Source: Unio delphinus
Lineage: Eukaryota; Mollusca; Bivalvia; Unionida; Unionidae
Assembly (NCBI GenBank): GCA_029339505.1
Contig: JAQISU010000155.1
Coordinates: 17,371,001 to 17,435,000, forward strand
Direction of reading: 5' to 3'
DNA length: 64,000 nucleotides
Both the position numbers and the translations under genes were made by a program. Below, one piece after another: positions 54,691-64,000 of this stretch (the first letter of the stretch is position 1; the number at the start of each line of letters is the position of its first letter). A model generated the notes under the pieces. That model did no database searches. It was not told the origin of the DNA and was given only the letters and a program-made list of their open reading frames with translations.

Positions 54691-55090
54691 AGGCTATATC
54701 ATGTGTTATAAGGTGGTATGCTATATGATTCCAATGGATGGTGTAATAAGTAAGGAGTACTGTATCATGTATTATACGGCAGTTTTGTTATAAGGTAGCA
54801 TGATATATGATTCCAAAGATGGTGTAATAAGTAAGGAGTACTGTATCATGTATTATACTGCAGTTTTGTTATAAGGTGGTATGCTATATGATTCCAAAGG
54901 ATGGTGTAATAAGTAAGGAGTACTGTATCATGTATTATACTGCAGTTTTGTTATAAGGTGGTATGCTATATGATTCCAAAGGATGGTGTAATAAGTAAGG
55001 AGTACTGTATCATGTATTATACACGCAGTTTTGTTATAAGGTGGTATGCTATATGATTCCAAAGGATGGTGTAATAAGTAAGGAGTACTG
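54690..55090. repeat. tandem array, 82-bp unit, about 5 copies
   Basis: The unit contains TTATAAGGTGGTATGCTATA, TGATTCCAAAGGATGGTGTA, ATAAGTAAGGAGTACTGTAT and CATGTATTATACTGCAGTTT. It shares GGAGTACTGTATCA and TATAAGG with the 71-bp array upstream. Confidence 0.95.
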
Positions 55091-56425
55091 AATGCAGAGC
55101 ATTAGCTGATCAAGGTATTTGTGTATTGTAAGAAAACAGCTGGACTACGAATGCATCACAATTTTTAATGCTCTCAAATTACACAAAACTGGATCATTTT
55201 AAGCACCTGGTCCAAAGTTGCCAGTGTATTGCTCCAACTGTATGTGTAATGCATGTTGTATTATGGTGCATTGATCGATATAAATTATGCGATTGGTTCA
55301 AATTCCAGATATTCAATGCCTGTTTGAAATGCAGTAATAGCACTTCATCACTGTGAGGATACTCATTCAGAAAGATCCATTCAGTCAAAACCTGAATTAG
55401 TCTGGGTCACTAAGCCACTTGGTACATTAAAAGAGGCATGATTGATGAATTGTTGATTAAGACAAAGTCTCATGGTATTAATTTTTGTCTCAGTTACAAT
55501 ATACATGATAGACTTTCATATTAAAAATGTTAGTAGCAACCCCCCAAGAGTAAATTACAAAATGTATACAAATTTGTAATAAAGTATTATAAGAGCTGTA
55601 CATATACAACAACTTTTGTTCATAATTGTGAAATATTTTCTTATTGTACCATTCTTAATTCAGTCATGTTCATTGATACTTGAAATGCATTCGGCTAAAA
55701 GAATCTTGAACAGAATTTAAGATGCAGTTCAGACTGGAGATGAATCATCTATTGAGTTCATGCTATGTATTAATTACACTACAGGTCCCTGTCTGGTCAT
55801 TCATTTCCTCCCAAGATATGAATAATAAATAAAGCTGGGATGAAATCATCGAGATTAATTACATACAGGTGAGATTAGATGGGATGCTATGTGATTCAGC
55901 ATTAGACAAATAAAGTAATTTACAGGTAAATATCCATGCAGCATACATGTTACAACTTGATCTAGACAGCCATTTCAATTTAGAATGCCATGCCCCACAT
56001 TATCAAGATCTCTTCTATTGATTTCTTGAATATGGAAGAAGCTTAACTGTTATACAGGCCTAAAGTTTTAAATGTCAGTGTTCTACCAGACTTCATTATA
56101 CTGCTGTCTTTTTGAACTTTGACATGTACATACTTTTTTATAAGTCTTATCCAGTTGAAAATTAAATCGACCCAGCTTTGTCATCATATAATGCATTGAC
56201 AGATCTGCATCTCTGCATTTTGATTAGTAATAATCAGTAGAACAAGCAACATGGACGCTAATCTGCCAGCACCTTGTGTAATGGCAGATCAGGGTCCATG
56301 TTGTTTGCAGTTGGACCAAACATTTAAGCAAGTATATGCGGTATATTCAATGTCTAACAATGATACATTTGAAAACACTAAACTAACATGCTTAAATTTC
56401 ATGCATTTGTCATACACACATGCGC
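55091..56425. other. non-coding, CpG-poor
   Basis: Holds a further copy of the repeat seen at 56.9 kb (56,180-56,350, ending TTAAGCAAGTATATGCGGTA). 55,720-56,030 has TTAATTACA words and looks non-repetitive. No gene. Confidence 0.4.
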
Positions 56426-56449
56426 ACACACACACACACACACACACAT
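56426..56449. repeat. (CA)n microsatellite
   Basis: About 12 CA units, then a short GA-rich run. Confidence 0.9.
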
Positions 56450-56864
56450 AGAGAGAGACAGAGAGAGACAGAGGCTTGTTTAGATATTTGTTTACAGATG
56501 TACTAAACAATTCTTCTCTTTTAGCATTTTAAAAAAAAATTCATCAGTGAATGAATTTAACATACTTAAGAGAAAATTGTATAAACTGCTGATTCAGAAA
56601 ATTATAAAAACTGCTAACTGAACATTTAGTTGTATGATGACAAGATCAAAAGGCAGGCATAATTGACTGCAATTTATAGTTTGTTTTAATTATGTTTGAG
56701 TCGTTTCAATATCTTTCATGGAGTTGTTATGAGATGTATTGTTCAGATTTGCCTGCTGTTTTTAATAACTTGCACAAAACCTACCTTGTCACAACTCCAA
56801 ATTTTGTAGCTCTATACATTACTATGGTTGAAAATTGACTGTATATTAGATAAATACTCACTTA

Positions 56865-57012
56865 TAGGATGAATCCAGGTGCGATATGTGCAGGCAGCTC
56901 TGAGTCCATGCAGTTTGTTAGGATAATCAGTTGAACAAACACATAGATCCTAATCTGTAGGGGCATTATTATTTGCAGTTTTACCAAAATTATAAGCAAG
57001 TATACACAGTAC
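56865..57012. mobile_element. short TIR-like repeat (MITE candidate)
   Basis: It starts AAATACTCACTTATA and ends TATAAGCAAGTATACA, an imperfect inverted pair about 140 bp apart. The inside resembles 56,200-56,350 (GTTGAACAAACACATAGATC against GTAGAACAAGCAACATGGAC). No coding frame. Confidence 0.45.
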
Positions 57013-58760
57013 TCTCTTGTACGTTGACAGTTGCATCTGATTTTAACGTTAGATAAATGTCAGTGTTGTTTTTTTACTGCCCATTAGACAGAATACAGGT
57101 ACCCAGATCTTTCATAGCATTTGCGATATCCATGCATTTTTTTCAAATGGATTCAAATTTTAAGCAAATAAGTATTATTTTGTATCCCCTGTTTGTGATT
57201 CACAAAAGGTAATTTACTTTCCAAAGTTCTAATCATTTTGTCTTTCACCCTGCTTTTGTAAAATGTCTGTGCATTAAAAATTATTATATTCAAGTATTAA
57301 AATAATTTTCACAAAGTTTGATTTTATAGAAAGCTTAGTACTATATATACTAATCTGAAAATCTGGTCCAACAGCAAACAACACATACCCAGATTTTGAG
57401 CACCTTACGTAGTGAAAGATCGGGGTTTATGTTGTTTGTTCTACTCACGAATTATAGCAGACTGCATAGACCCAGATTTCCGAGTCCATTATGCAATGGC
57501 AGATCTGTAATTATTATGTGTCTAGTTGGTAATTGTACACATGTATATCATGTGCTTGTGCATAGGCATGGTCATCTCTGCTTTGGCTTTGAAACTATAG
57601 TCACCCACAGAGCTGACATGTCCCCCGAGGCCATTAATAAGGGAGGTAACCTGTTTTAACAATAGGGTGTAAATGAAATTTACATTATGTACAATGCTGG
57701 AAGAGATGAATTGTGTAGGTTTCAGAGAAATGACAAAGGATATTTTCAGAAGACATTAGATTTACATACTCAAATCAGTGTGTTATGAGGAGAGCTGTAC
57801 AAATAAAATACTCCATGACCAGGGGTGACCAATAAGTATATCTTGGACATTTGCCTTATGGCAAAATAGACAAAGAGCCAGTTCTCTTTGAACAGTCTCT
57901 TCCAGATAAGAATTTATTAACAAATGTTTCTACGATTGGTATTTAGAATTGGTTTTTTGGATTTTTCAATATGGAAAGCTAAGATGTGACCTTAACATAG
58001 ACAAAAATATATGCTATCCCAAAGAATTTATTTATTTATTTAAACTGATTTTTTTAAAACCAATTTCAAACAAGTTGTCAATCAAATTTAGAGATGTGCA
58101 TCAAAGGTTACGTTGCTTGAAAACTGAAAATGGTTAACAAGATGGGTAATTAGTTGGTTCATTAAAAAAAAAAAACAACTAGGAAACTGGATCATATACA
58201 TTTCCAGTCTTTATTATTATTTTTTTTTAATACTGGGTAATTATAAAGATGTTCAGTCCGTTTTGTCAGAACAAGTTTTGAATTTTTTTCAAAGATTTCA
58301 AAATCATTGTGAGATGTAAACAATTGCCTAACAAGATGGCTTAAACATATTTCAAATATGATAAAGATGAAAGCAACCATTTTCATAAAATGTACAATTG
58401 ATAACAATATGTTTTCAATATTATATGGAAAAGCTAAGGTGTGCTTGTCACTTTTCAAGTGCCTTTTGGCTGTTTGGAGGGAGACTAAAATATAAAATAG
58501 TACATGTAACGTGCATAATCATCATAAAGAAAAAGATTGAGGCATTGCTGTCGATAATCAGTAATCTTGGATCTAATAAATAGTGATCTGTGAATTCTGC
58601 AGTCTAGATTTTCATCAGAGATTGACATACATTTATTTAATGCTTCCAAATAAGGTCACTAGCAGATGATATTCTGCCCATTTTACCTGGACATTGTGTA
58701 ACCTGGCAGTCATCCTACATTCATCACCAAAATTTATCAAGACACACTGAAGGAAAGTTA
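57013..58760. other. non-coding, CpG-poor, nothing recognised
   Basis: 57,360-57,520 again resembles the 56.9-kb repeat (CAGATCTGTAATTATTATG and similar). No gene seen. Confidence 0.4.
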
Positions 58761-58763
58761 GCT

Positions 58764-58838
58764 TATAAATAACAAATATAGATAAATATTGTTATAAATA
58801 ACAAATATAGATAAATATTGTTATAAATAACAAATATA
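58764..58838. repeat. tandem repeat, 29-bp unit, about 2.6 copies
   Basis: TTATAAATAACAAATATAG followed by ATAAATATTG, repeated without change. Confidence 0.95.
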
Positions 58839-59982
58839 GATACTATCAGAAAGCTTGATTTGTGTTCTGTTTATACGTGTAATTTTCAAAAGAAGCTTGG
58901 AGACCTTTTTGCCGGTATTTTTAAAAAAATTAAGATTTCTACAAAAATGAAAAATACAAGGTCAATAATGCCAAACCAAAGCTTCTAACTGACCAATAGA
59001 TTCTCTAAATGATTTATATTAGCTTTTGTTACATTATCATTATTACACTGTATTTTCATTTTCATTGGGAGGTTTATTTTTCTTAATGTGACCATACAGC
59101 AAAAAGGTTTGTTCGCTCTCTCTGCTGCTTCATAAAAGTTTTCTGAGATTCAGTGAATTAATTTCAATTCCAAACACTAGATAAAGTCAATGGTAAATCT
59201 GACCGCTGACCACAAATATGGCAGCTGATTATGTCGTTCGATAACTGTCTATTCAATTTCCAGTCAAGGATCTGGCACACTAATACACCATTTCATGGAT
59301 TACTTCGCTTGGGAATCATGATGCCACTGCCATAATACTGTAAATTTAGTGATAAAATACCACTTTAATAAAACCATATGTCTTGATATTTATATTGGAT
59401 CTTTGTAATCTTTCTCTGTAATGACTTTAGTGCAAAATTTGAAGATTTTACCTGATACAGTAAAGGGAAAAAATGAGGAATGTTTACTTGCATAGATGTT
59501 GTATAGGGTCTCTGACATTTTAAGCTGCTGCACAAAAAAAACCCAAGATTATTTCAGTATTTGGATTAGTTTAGAAGTGCGTTTAAGGGCAAAAAAATGC
59601 AGCTGTGATTCATAAATGGTGGAGTCATTAACAATGAGCAAAATGCAACATAACTAAAAATGTTAACTCTGCATGATGGACTTTAGAATAAGATCGAGCA
59701 TTTTGTTTTGTTTCACATGCTGCAAATACCTTATAGACTTTTATTATGGAGTGTATGACATCCATCATCAGTACATTATCATTACATCATAGAGACAATG
59801 CACAAATGTGTAGAGTTCAATTCTAAAGGGACCTAACATCTACTTAATTGATGGCATAGGGATGAGCTGGGATTTGGTTTACAACCAGAATTTTTGTTTT
59901 ATGTCAAAAGACAACCTTCATTTCAGTTAAAATAATTGATGGACTACAAATCAAAATAAGAGAACTTTTAAAAGCATATTTA
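58839..59982. other. non-coding, nothing recognised
   Basis: Flank to the left of the TIR-bounded element. 59,020-59,300 is non-repetitive and structured but carries no gene signature. Confidence 0.4.
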
Positions 59983-60022
59983 GGCCACAATTAAAAATAT
60001 CTTTGTTTCCCCTTACCCTACC
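59983..60022 (+). repeat. left terminal inverted repeat
   Basis: 40 bp; pairs with 63,131-63,170 at 35/40 positions. Preceded by TTA. Confidence 0.8.
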
Positions 60023-60214
60023 CAACAATTTGAAGTTGGGTAGGTAGGTAGGCTAATAATTTTTTTTTCTCATGAAATTCATGACACTATAAACTGACAC
60101 ATAGGAAACAGAAAAACGATAAATTCAACTTTAATAATAATACTGAAATACAGTAAACTCATGAACTGAAATACAGTAACTTGTGAACAAGTTTAAAATG
60201 TTTTATAGACTAGA

Positions 60215-60887
60215 TTAGTTTTTGATAAGGGCTATTCCAATAAAAATACTCCCTGCAGGCATTGGCCAGGGTACCAATTTAACAGATGTGTGATATTCAG
60301 GCAGTTTACTGCGTAAGCTGTGCAAAACTTGGTTGTCTCTCATAAACATTTCCGAAGAAGACATCCCATCTTCAGGAATTCTCCAGATAAAAGAAATCGC
60401 CCCAATCCCTCCACCAGGGTCGTACCTTAACATATGTACTGGTATGGTCAGACAAAGTTTCTCAAAATATCTAAATCGTTGTTCTGGCCCTTTTAATGGT
60501 TCATTTAAATGCAAATCTTCATCAAAGAAGAAAGGTTGAAACATTGCCATCTGAGATACCTGACCATCCAATCGACTGTAACATGGTAGGATTTCATCTT
60601 GTCTAGGACGATGTGCAATGGAGAGATTGGAATCAATCTGACGAACTGGATTCATTTGTAATTGTTGTGATATCTGTTTTTCATTTGCTTTTTCTAAATA
60701 ATCTGCATAAGACTGTAAACATCCAGTTAAGGTTTCAATGTCACCTCTTATGGTCCAATGCTGTGTAAAAGGTCTTGAGATTAGCCTGAATAAACACTGG
60801 ACTTGTAACTTCAGATCTTTTGCAGTAAGCTGTGGACGTTTTTGCTTCTTTCTTTTATAATCATTAGCACCATCAAACTTTAAAAAC
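60215..60887 (-). CDS. unidentified element-encoded protein, exon 3 (C-terminus)
   Basis: The exon opens after TTTTTTACAG, completes a split Arg codon and runs 223 codons to a TAA at 60,215-60,217. It starts FLKFDGANDYKRKKQKRPQL, a basic segment that could be a nuclear localisation signal. A mixed helical stretch (LKLQVQCLFRLISRPFTQHW) follows, then PFFFDEDLHLNEPLKGPEQR, YDPGGGIGAISFIWRIPEDG and a hydrophobic C-terminus PWPMPAGSIFIGIALI. No DDE triad, zinc finger or helicase motif is recognised. Frame, splice sites and length are clean, unlike the decayed TEs elsewhere in the window. Confidence 0.7.
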
Positions 60888-61418
60888 CTGTAAAAAAGGT
60901 AAGTTACAACAAAATTACTGAACAAGGATAATCAATCTCTGACAAATGTCACGGAAAAGTAAAGAAAATGGAGGTTACTACATGTACATAATGGAGAAAT
61001 TGACAACCGCAATGGTCCTGACTTTGTACAGGCTTAAATGAAACCATGGAAGGTTGAACCAGATTTTATGGTGCTATAAAACCACCCTCTTCCATCGCAA
61101 TATTAGGGTTGGGTAGCAACACAAAAGAAATAAAAAAGTCAGTGTTCAACCAATTTTTTAAATCTTATGACATTGAACCTTTATTTTCATCAGCTTACCA
61201 AATATTAAAAAGTCTATGTCATATTTTCCTTTAACGTGAGATAGTATTGCTTGCTCAGTTTTATCATTGAAAATCAAAAAAAAAAAAAACTATGGACATT
61301 AAGACACTTACTATATTAAATTTCTCTAGAATTATGTGTTGCATGAATGTTTGTAATAAATATACATTGAATAAAGATTAATCTTTTACTTCAATTTAAT
61401 ATTATCAAAGATAAACAC

Positions 61419-61614
61419 CTCTCCGGGATGTGCTTGATTCTTGTCAGGTGGGCCGCTCTCTCTTCTATTGTGGACATGTTGCCACTTATGTACCACAAAG
61501 CATTTACTAGCACCAGGACTTGTTCAGATATACTCTGGTGGGACATGCTTCCAGGAAATTTGTCTCCACATTCTATCATATCTTTGACTATGCCGTTAAA
61601 CAACTCATCTTTAG
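61419..61614 (-). CDS. unidentified element-encoded protein, exon 2
   Basis: 196 nt, phase 1 in (GCT split as G|CT) and phase 2 out (AG|G). The acceptor is CCATTTTTTCAG and the donor GAGAG|GTGTTT. It reads KDELFNGIVKDMIECGDKF, SMSHQSISEQVLVLVNALWY, ISGNMSTIEERAAHL and KHIPER, a predicted mostly helical segment. Both junction phases agree with exons 1 and 3. No family recognised. Confidence 0.7.
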
Positions 61615-62024
61615 CTGAAAAAATGGAATAAAAAAAACTTTCACTGAGATGGAATGGCCAGCTTTACTGATAGATAATATTAAATGAGATATGAGATGTG
61701 GAATAAGTGTACATGGCACACAAAAAACAGACAGCAGTCTTCAATGTGACACCAGTTACTGTTGGCTGTCTTGCAATCGTGCCCCATGGCAGATAAAATT
61801 CAAAACCTTGAATCTAATATCAACAAACGGATTTCATAATTAATAGGCTTTAACACTGCCATATTCATTATGCACTGCAGGTATGAAAATAATGTTTTAA
61901 TCATGTTTATGTATGTCTTTAATGTTTTTATTGTCTGCTTTTGTTTTGTATGTTATATATGTATAGTTTTTGCTATATTGTGTATGCTCTGTGTTTATTG
62001 TCGGTCAAAGCTTAAACATTTGTA

Positions 62025-62250
62025 GGGGCCCCGAGTGGTCTAAAGCGCTGTCCGTTACGGACCACTGCCATCTCACCTCTGTCTGCGTGTGTTCGAGTCT
62101 AAGATTCGGCAAATGTAGTTATGTGAGAAAGCTTGCCAGTAGCTTCTCGTGGGTCGGTGGTTCTTTCCGGGGTTTGTCCGGTTTCTTCCTCCACCATTAA
62201 TACTGGCCGCCATGTATAGCCTATATTGTGCTGAAAAAATGGCGTTAAAC

Positions 62251-62284
<34 letters not shown>
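62025..62284 (+). mobile_element. SINE family A, intact copy with poly(A) tail
   Basis: The most complete copy in the window. It has the head GGGGCCCCGAGTGGTCTAAA (A box region), then B box GTTCGAGTC at about 62,091, the body GGGTCGGTGGTTCTTTCCGG, CCTCCACCATTAATACTGGC, and the end GTGCTGAAAAAATGGCGTTA, then about 32 A's. CpGs are preserved and it lies antisense within intron 1 of the minus-strand gene, so it is young. Confidence 0.93.
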
Positions 62285-62286
<2 letters not shown>

Positions 62287-62446
62287 AACATTTGTACTTG
62301 ACAAACAGACTTTAAATATATTATTAGGAAGGCAGTAAAAATTCTAGAAAGATTGCAGTTGTCAGAGGGTGCATGAATTCATTCTAATAACTGTCAGACA
62401 GATGTTTGAAAATAACATTATTTCATATTAAAAAAATTGTTTATAC

Positions 62447-62924
62447 CAGTGAAACGCTCAGCATTTGTGTCCTTAAGTTGTGGTAGCTTTGTTGCCACGG
62501 AAGTAGACATTAAAACAGAAAAGGCAGTCCGTGCAGGTGGTGCTTGTTGATTTTCTGTACTAGTAGTAGTTGAGGAAACATCATCCAACCCAACACTTTC
62601 ATCACGGGTCACCGTAAATGTAACATATTTCAGTCGCTGATTAAACTCTTTCACCACATGCAGACCTTCGTGAAGGTCTGGATGAAAAGTCATTGTTCCA
62701 TCCAGTTTGTCTGATAAACTGACGTTCAGTACATCTGCTTTATGAGGGCGAAAGTCTGTATCATTGGTAATGTCGTGATATACATCATCCCATGTACACT
62801 CCGTTGAGTATTCTAGAATTCTGTTGTTACAAATTTTTTTGTTTGATTTCCAGCATTTCGCGATTACGCTTACACATATAATGAAATCTTCTTCGTATTT
62901 TCTTTTGCCGGCCATGCCGGTCAT
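62447..62924 (-). CDS. unidentified element-encoded protein, exon 1 (start codon)
   Basis: Two nearby starts: ATG at 62,924 (MTGMAGKRKYEED) and ATG at 62,915 with stronger context (GGCATGG). 62,924 was taken. The 159 codons plus one base end at ACTG|GTATAA. Features: a Lys/Arg-rich N-terminus, CWKSNKKICNNRILEYSTEC, TFHPDLHEGLHVVKEFNQRL, a Ser/Thr-rich linker (SSTTTSTENQQAPP) and ARTAFSVLMSTS. With exons 2 and 3 the predicted protein is about 448 residues. CpGs are frequent here and upstream, as in an unmethylated promoter or first exon. I do not recognise the family. Confidence 0.7.
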
Positions 62925-63130
62925 GATGCTTTTCCTATCTAATTTAAACACCTTGCAACAAACGTTTTTCGTGCGCTAGTGACATCGATTTTGTTGACTG
63001 CATGAAAATACGGATCGCACAACGAAACGAAACGAAAAAACGAACTTTTGAACAAAACGAAAAATAAAATAAAAAATACTATCGCAAAGTTTTCAAATTT
63101 TTTTTTCAGTCGGCGCATTTTAAGAGGGTC
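62925..63130 (-). promoter_or_regulatory. probable promoter/5' UTR of the element gene
   Basis: The stretch between the start codon and the right TIR is CpG-containing (GCACAACGAAACGAAACGAA) and A-rich. No clear TATA box was identified. Assignment rests only on position. Confidence 0.3.
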
Positions 63131-63170
63131 GGTCGGGTAAGGGGAAACAAACTTAATTTTAATTTTGGCC
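63131..63170 (-). repeat. right terminal inverted repeat
   Basis: 40 bp ending TTTTGGCC, followed by TTA; inverted partner of 59,983-60,022. Confidence 0.8.
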
Positions 63171-63265
63171 TTAGGGGACAAAACTATTTTTGTAACCGAC
63201 ATGTTTAATTGCAGTGAAACAATATTATATTGAAAATTATCTTTCTTTTTCTCAATGATCAGGAC

Positions 63266-64000
63266 AAAACTGATAGTATTATTAGAAACTATCCTGACAT
63301 CTATAGCATTATTGGAAACTATCCTGATGTATATAGCATTATTATAAGCAATCCTGATGTATATAGCATTAATAGAAACTATCCTGATGTATATAGCATT
63401 ATTAGAAACTATCCTGATGTATATAGCATTATTAGAAACTATCCTGATGTATATAGCATTAATAGAAAATATCCTGCTGTATATAGCATTAATAGAAAAT
63501 ATCCTGATGTATATAGCATTATTTGAAACTATCCTGATGTATATAGCATTATTAGAAACTATCCTGCTGTATATAGCATTAATAAAAAATATCATGATGT
63601 ATATAGCATTATTTGAAACTATCCTAATGTATATAGCATTATTAGAAACTATCCTGATGTATATAGCATTATTAGAAACTATCCTGATGCATATAGCATT
63701 ATTAGAAACTATCCTGATGTATTTAGCATTATTAGAAACTATCCTGATGTATATAGCATTATTAGAAACTATCCTGATGTATATATCATTAAGAGAAAAT
63801 ATCCCGATGTATATAGCATTAATAGAAAATATCCTGATGTATATATATATATATCATTAATAGAAAATATCCTGATGTATATAGCATTAATAGAAAATAT
63901 CCTGATGTATATAGCATTAATAGAAAATATCCTGATGTATATAGCATTAATAGAAACTATCCTGATGTATATAGCATTAATAGAAAATATCCTGATGTAT
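63266..64000. repeat. minisatellite, 30-bp unit, about 24 copies, continues past window
   Basis: The unit is built from CTGATGTATATAGCATTA and TTAGAAACTATC, exactly 30 bp. Variants are ATTA/AATA and AAAC/AAAT. A single ATATATATATAT slip occurs at about 63,840-63,852. Because 30 is a multiple of three, frames stay open on both strands and the long repetitive open frames here are not genes. Confidence 0.97.

Larger units (their letters stand above)
59983..63170. mobile_element. 3.19-kb TIR-bounded element carrying a three-exon gene
   Basis: The left end starts GGCCACAATTAAAAATATC; the right end, read inward, starts GGCCAAAATTAAAATTAAG. Over the first 40 bp the two ends match at 35 positions, including TTTGTTTCCCCTTACCC. 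The bases immediately outside are TTA on both sides (59,980-59,982 and 63,171-63,173), which fits a 3-bp target duplication. TTA/TAA duplications with GG-starting ends are typical of PIF/Harbinger elements, but the gene inside is not a recognised Harbinger transposase. A SINE (62,025-62,284) is inserted in an intron. Confidence 0.7.

Noticed and set aside
53724..55090. CRISPR-like regular repeats
   Set aside because: Head-to-tail arrays without unique spacers, in a eukaryotic genome.
54600..55090. Possible origin or centromere function for the satellites
   Set aside because: Arrays are short (under 1 kb) and nothing in the sequence supports a chromosomal function.
62025..62100. tRNA gene in the SINE head
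   Set aside because: A- and B-box-like words are present but it is part of a repeated SINE with poly(A). No complete cloverleaf was seen.
62939..63860. Open frames of 167 and 218 codons with NAIYIRI / MYIALLETIL repeats
   Set aside because: Products of the 30-bp minisatellite, open because the period is a multiple of three.

Overview
This is eukaryotic, intron-rich, repeat-dense DNA with no prokaryotic signature. It most likely comes from a mollusc, probably a bivalve. The grounds are a split HSPA12-type Hsp70 gene (a family known to be greatly expanded in bivalves), two tRNA-derived SINE families in many copies, LINE and Penelope-like retroelement relics, TIR DNA elements, abundant AT/AAT/GA microsatellites and a domain-wise loss of CpG. 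The species call is inference.

Layout. At 1-210 lies the tail of a decayed LINE reverse transcriptase (+). At 3.5-11.2 kb are the first three coding exons of an HSPA12-like gene on the minus strand, with matching splice phases; the rest of the gene is not visible. From 11.3 to 24 kb there is mostly repeat: microsatellites, a diverged direct duplication (11.9/13.9 kb), a frameshifted hAT transposase remnant (18.7-19.5 kb), and two short TIR elements sitting in triplet microsatellites (21.0-21.7 kb). From 24.2 to 31.7 kb is a retroelement cluster: a nearly full-length but inactivated LINE (minus), a second LINE whose 5' half is inverted as expected for twin priming, and a Penelope-like remnant containing a 437-bp tandem duplication. 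From 31.9 to 34.1 kb there are several SINE copies, one split by a TIR insertion.

From about 36 kb to 60 kb the character changes. CpG becomes rare while the rest of the sequence looks ordinary. Molluscan gene bodies are known to be methylated and CpG-poor, so this probably marks a transcribed gene body. Within it I see a possible ATG-bearing first exon at 36.1 kb, a phase-compatible second exon at 46.57 kb, and a possible alternative first exon at 48.45 kb, all on the plus strand and with no recognised product. The same region holds a SINE broken by a TTAA-flanked piggyBac-like insertion (41.6-42.4 kb) and two related satellites (53.7-55.1 kb).

The most unusual object is at 59,983-63,170: a 3.19-kb unit with 40-bp terminal inverted repeats (35/40 matching) and a TTA on each side. 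It contains a complete-looking three-exon minus-strand gene for a protein of about 448 residues that I do not recognise and in which I see no DDE transposase signature. The window ends inside a 30-bp minisatellite (63.27 kb onward).
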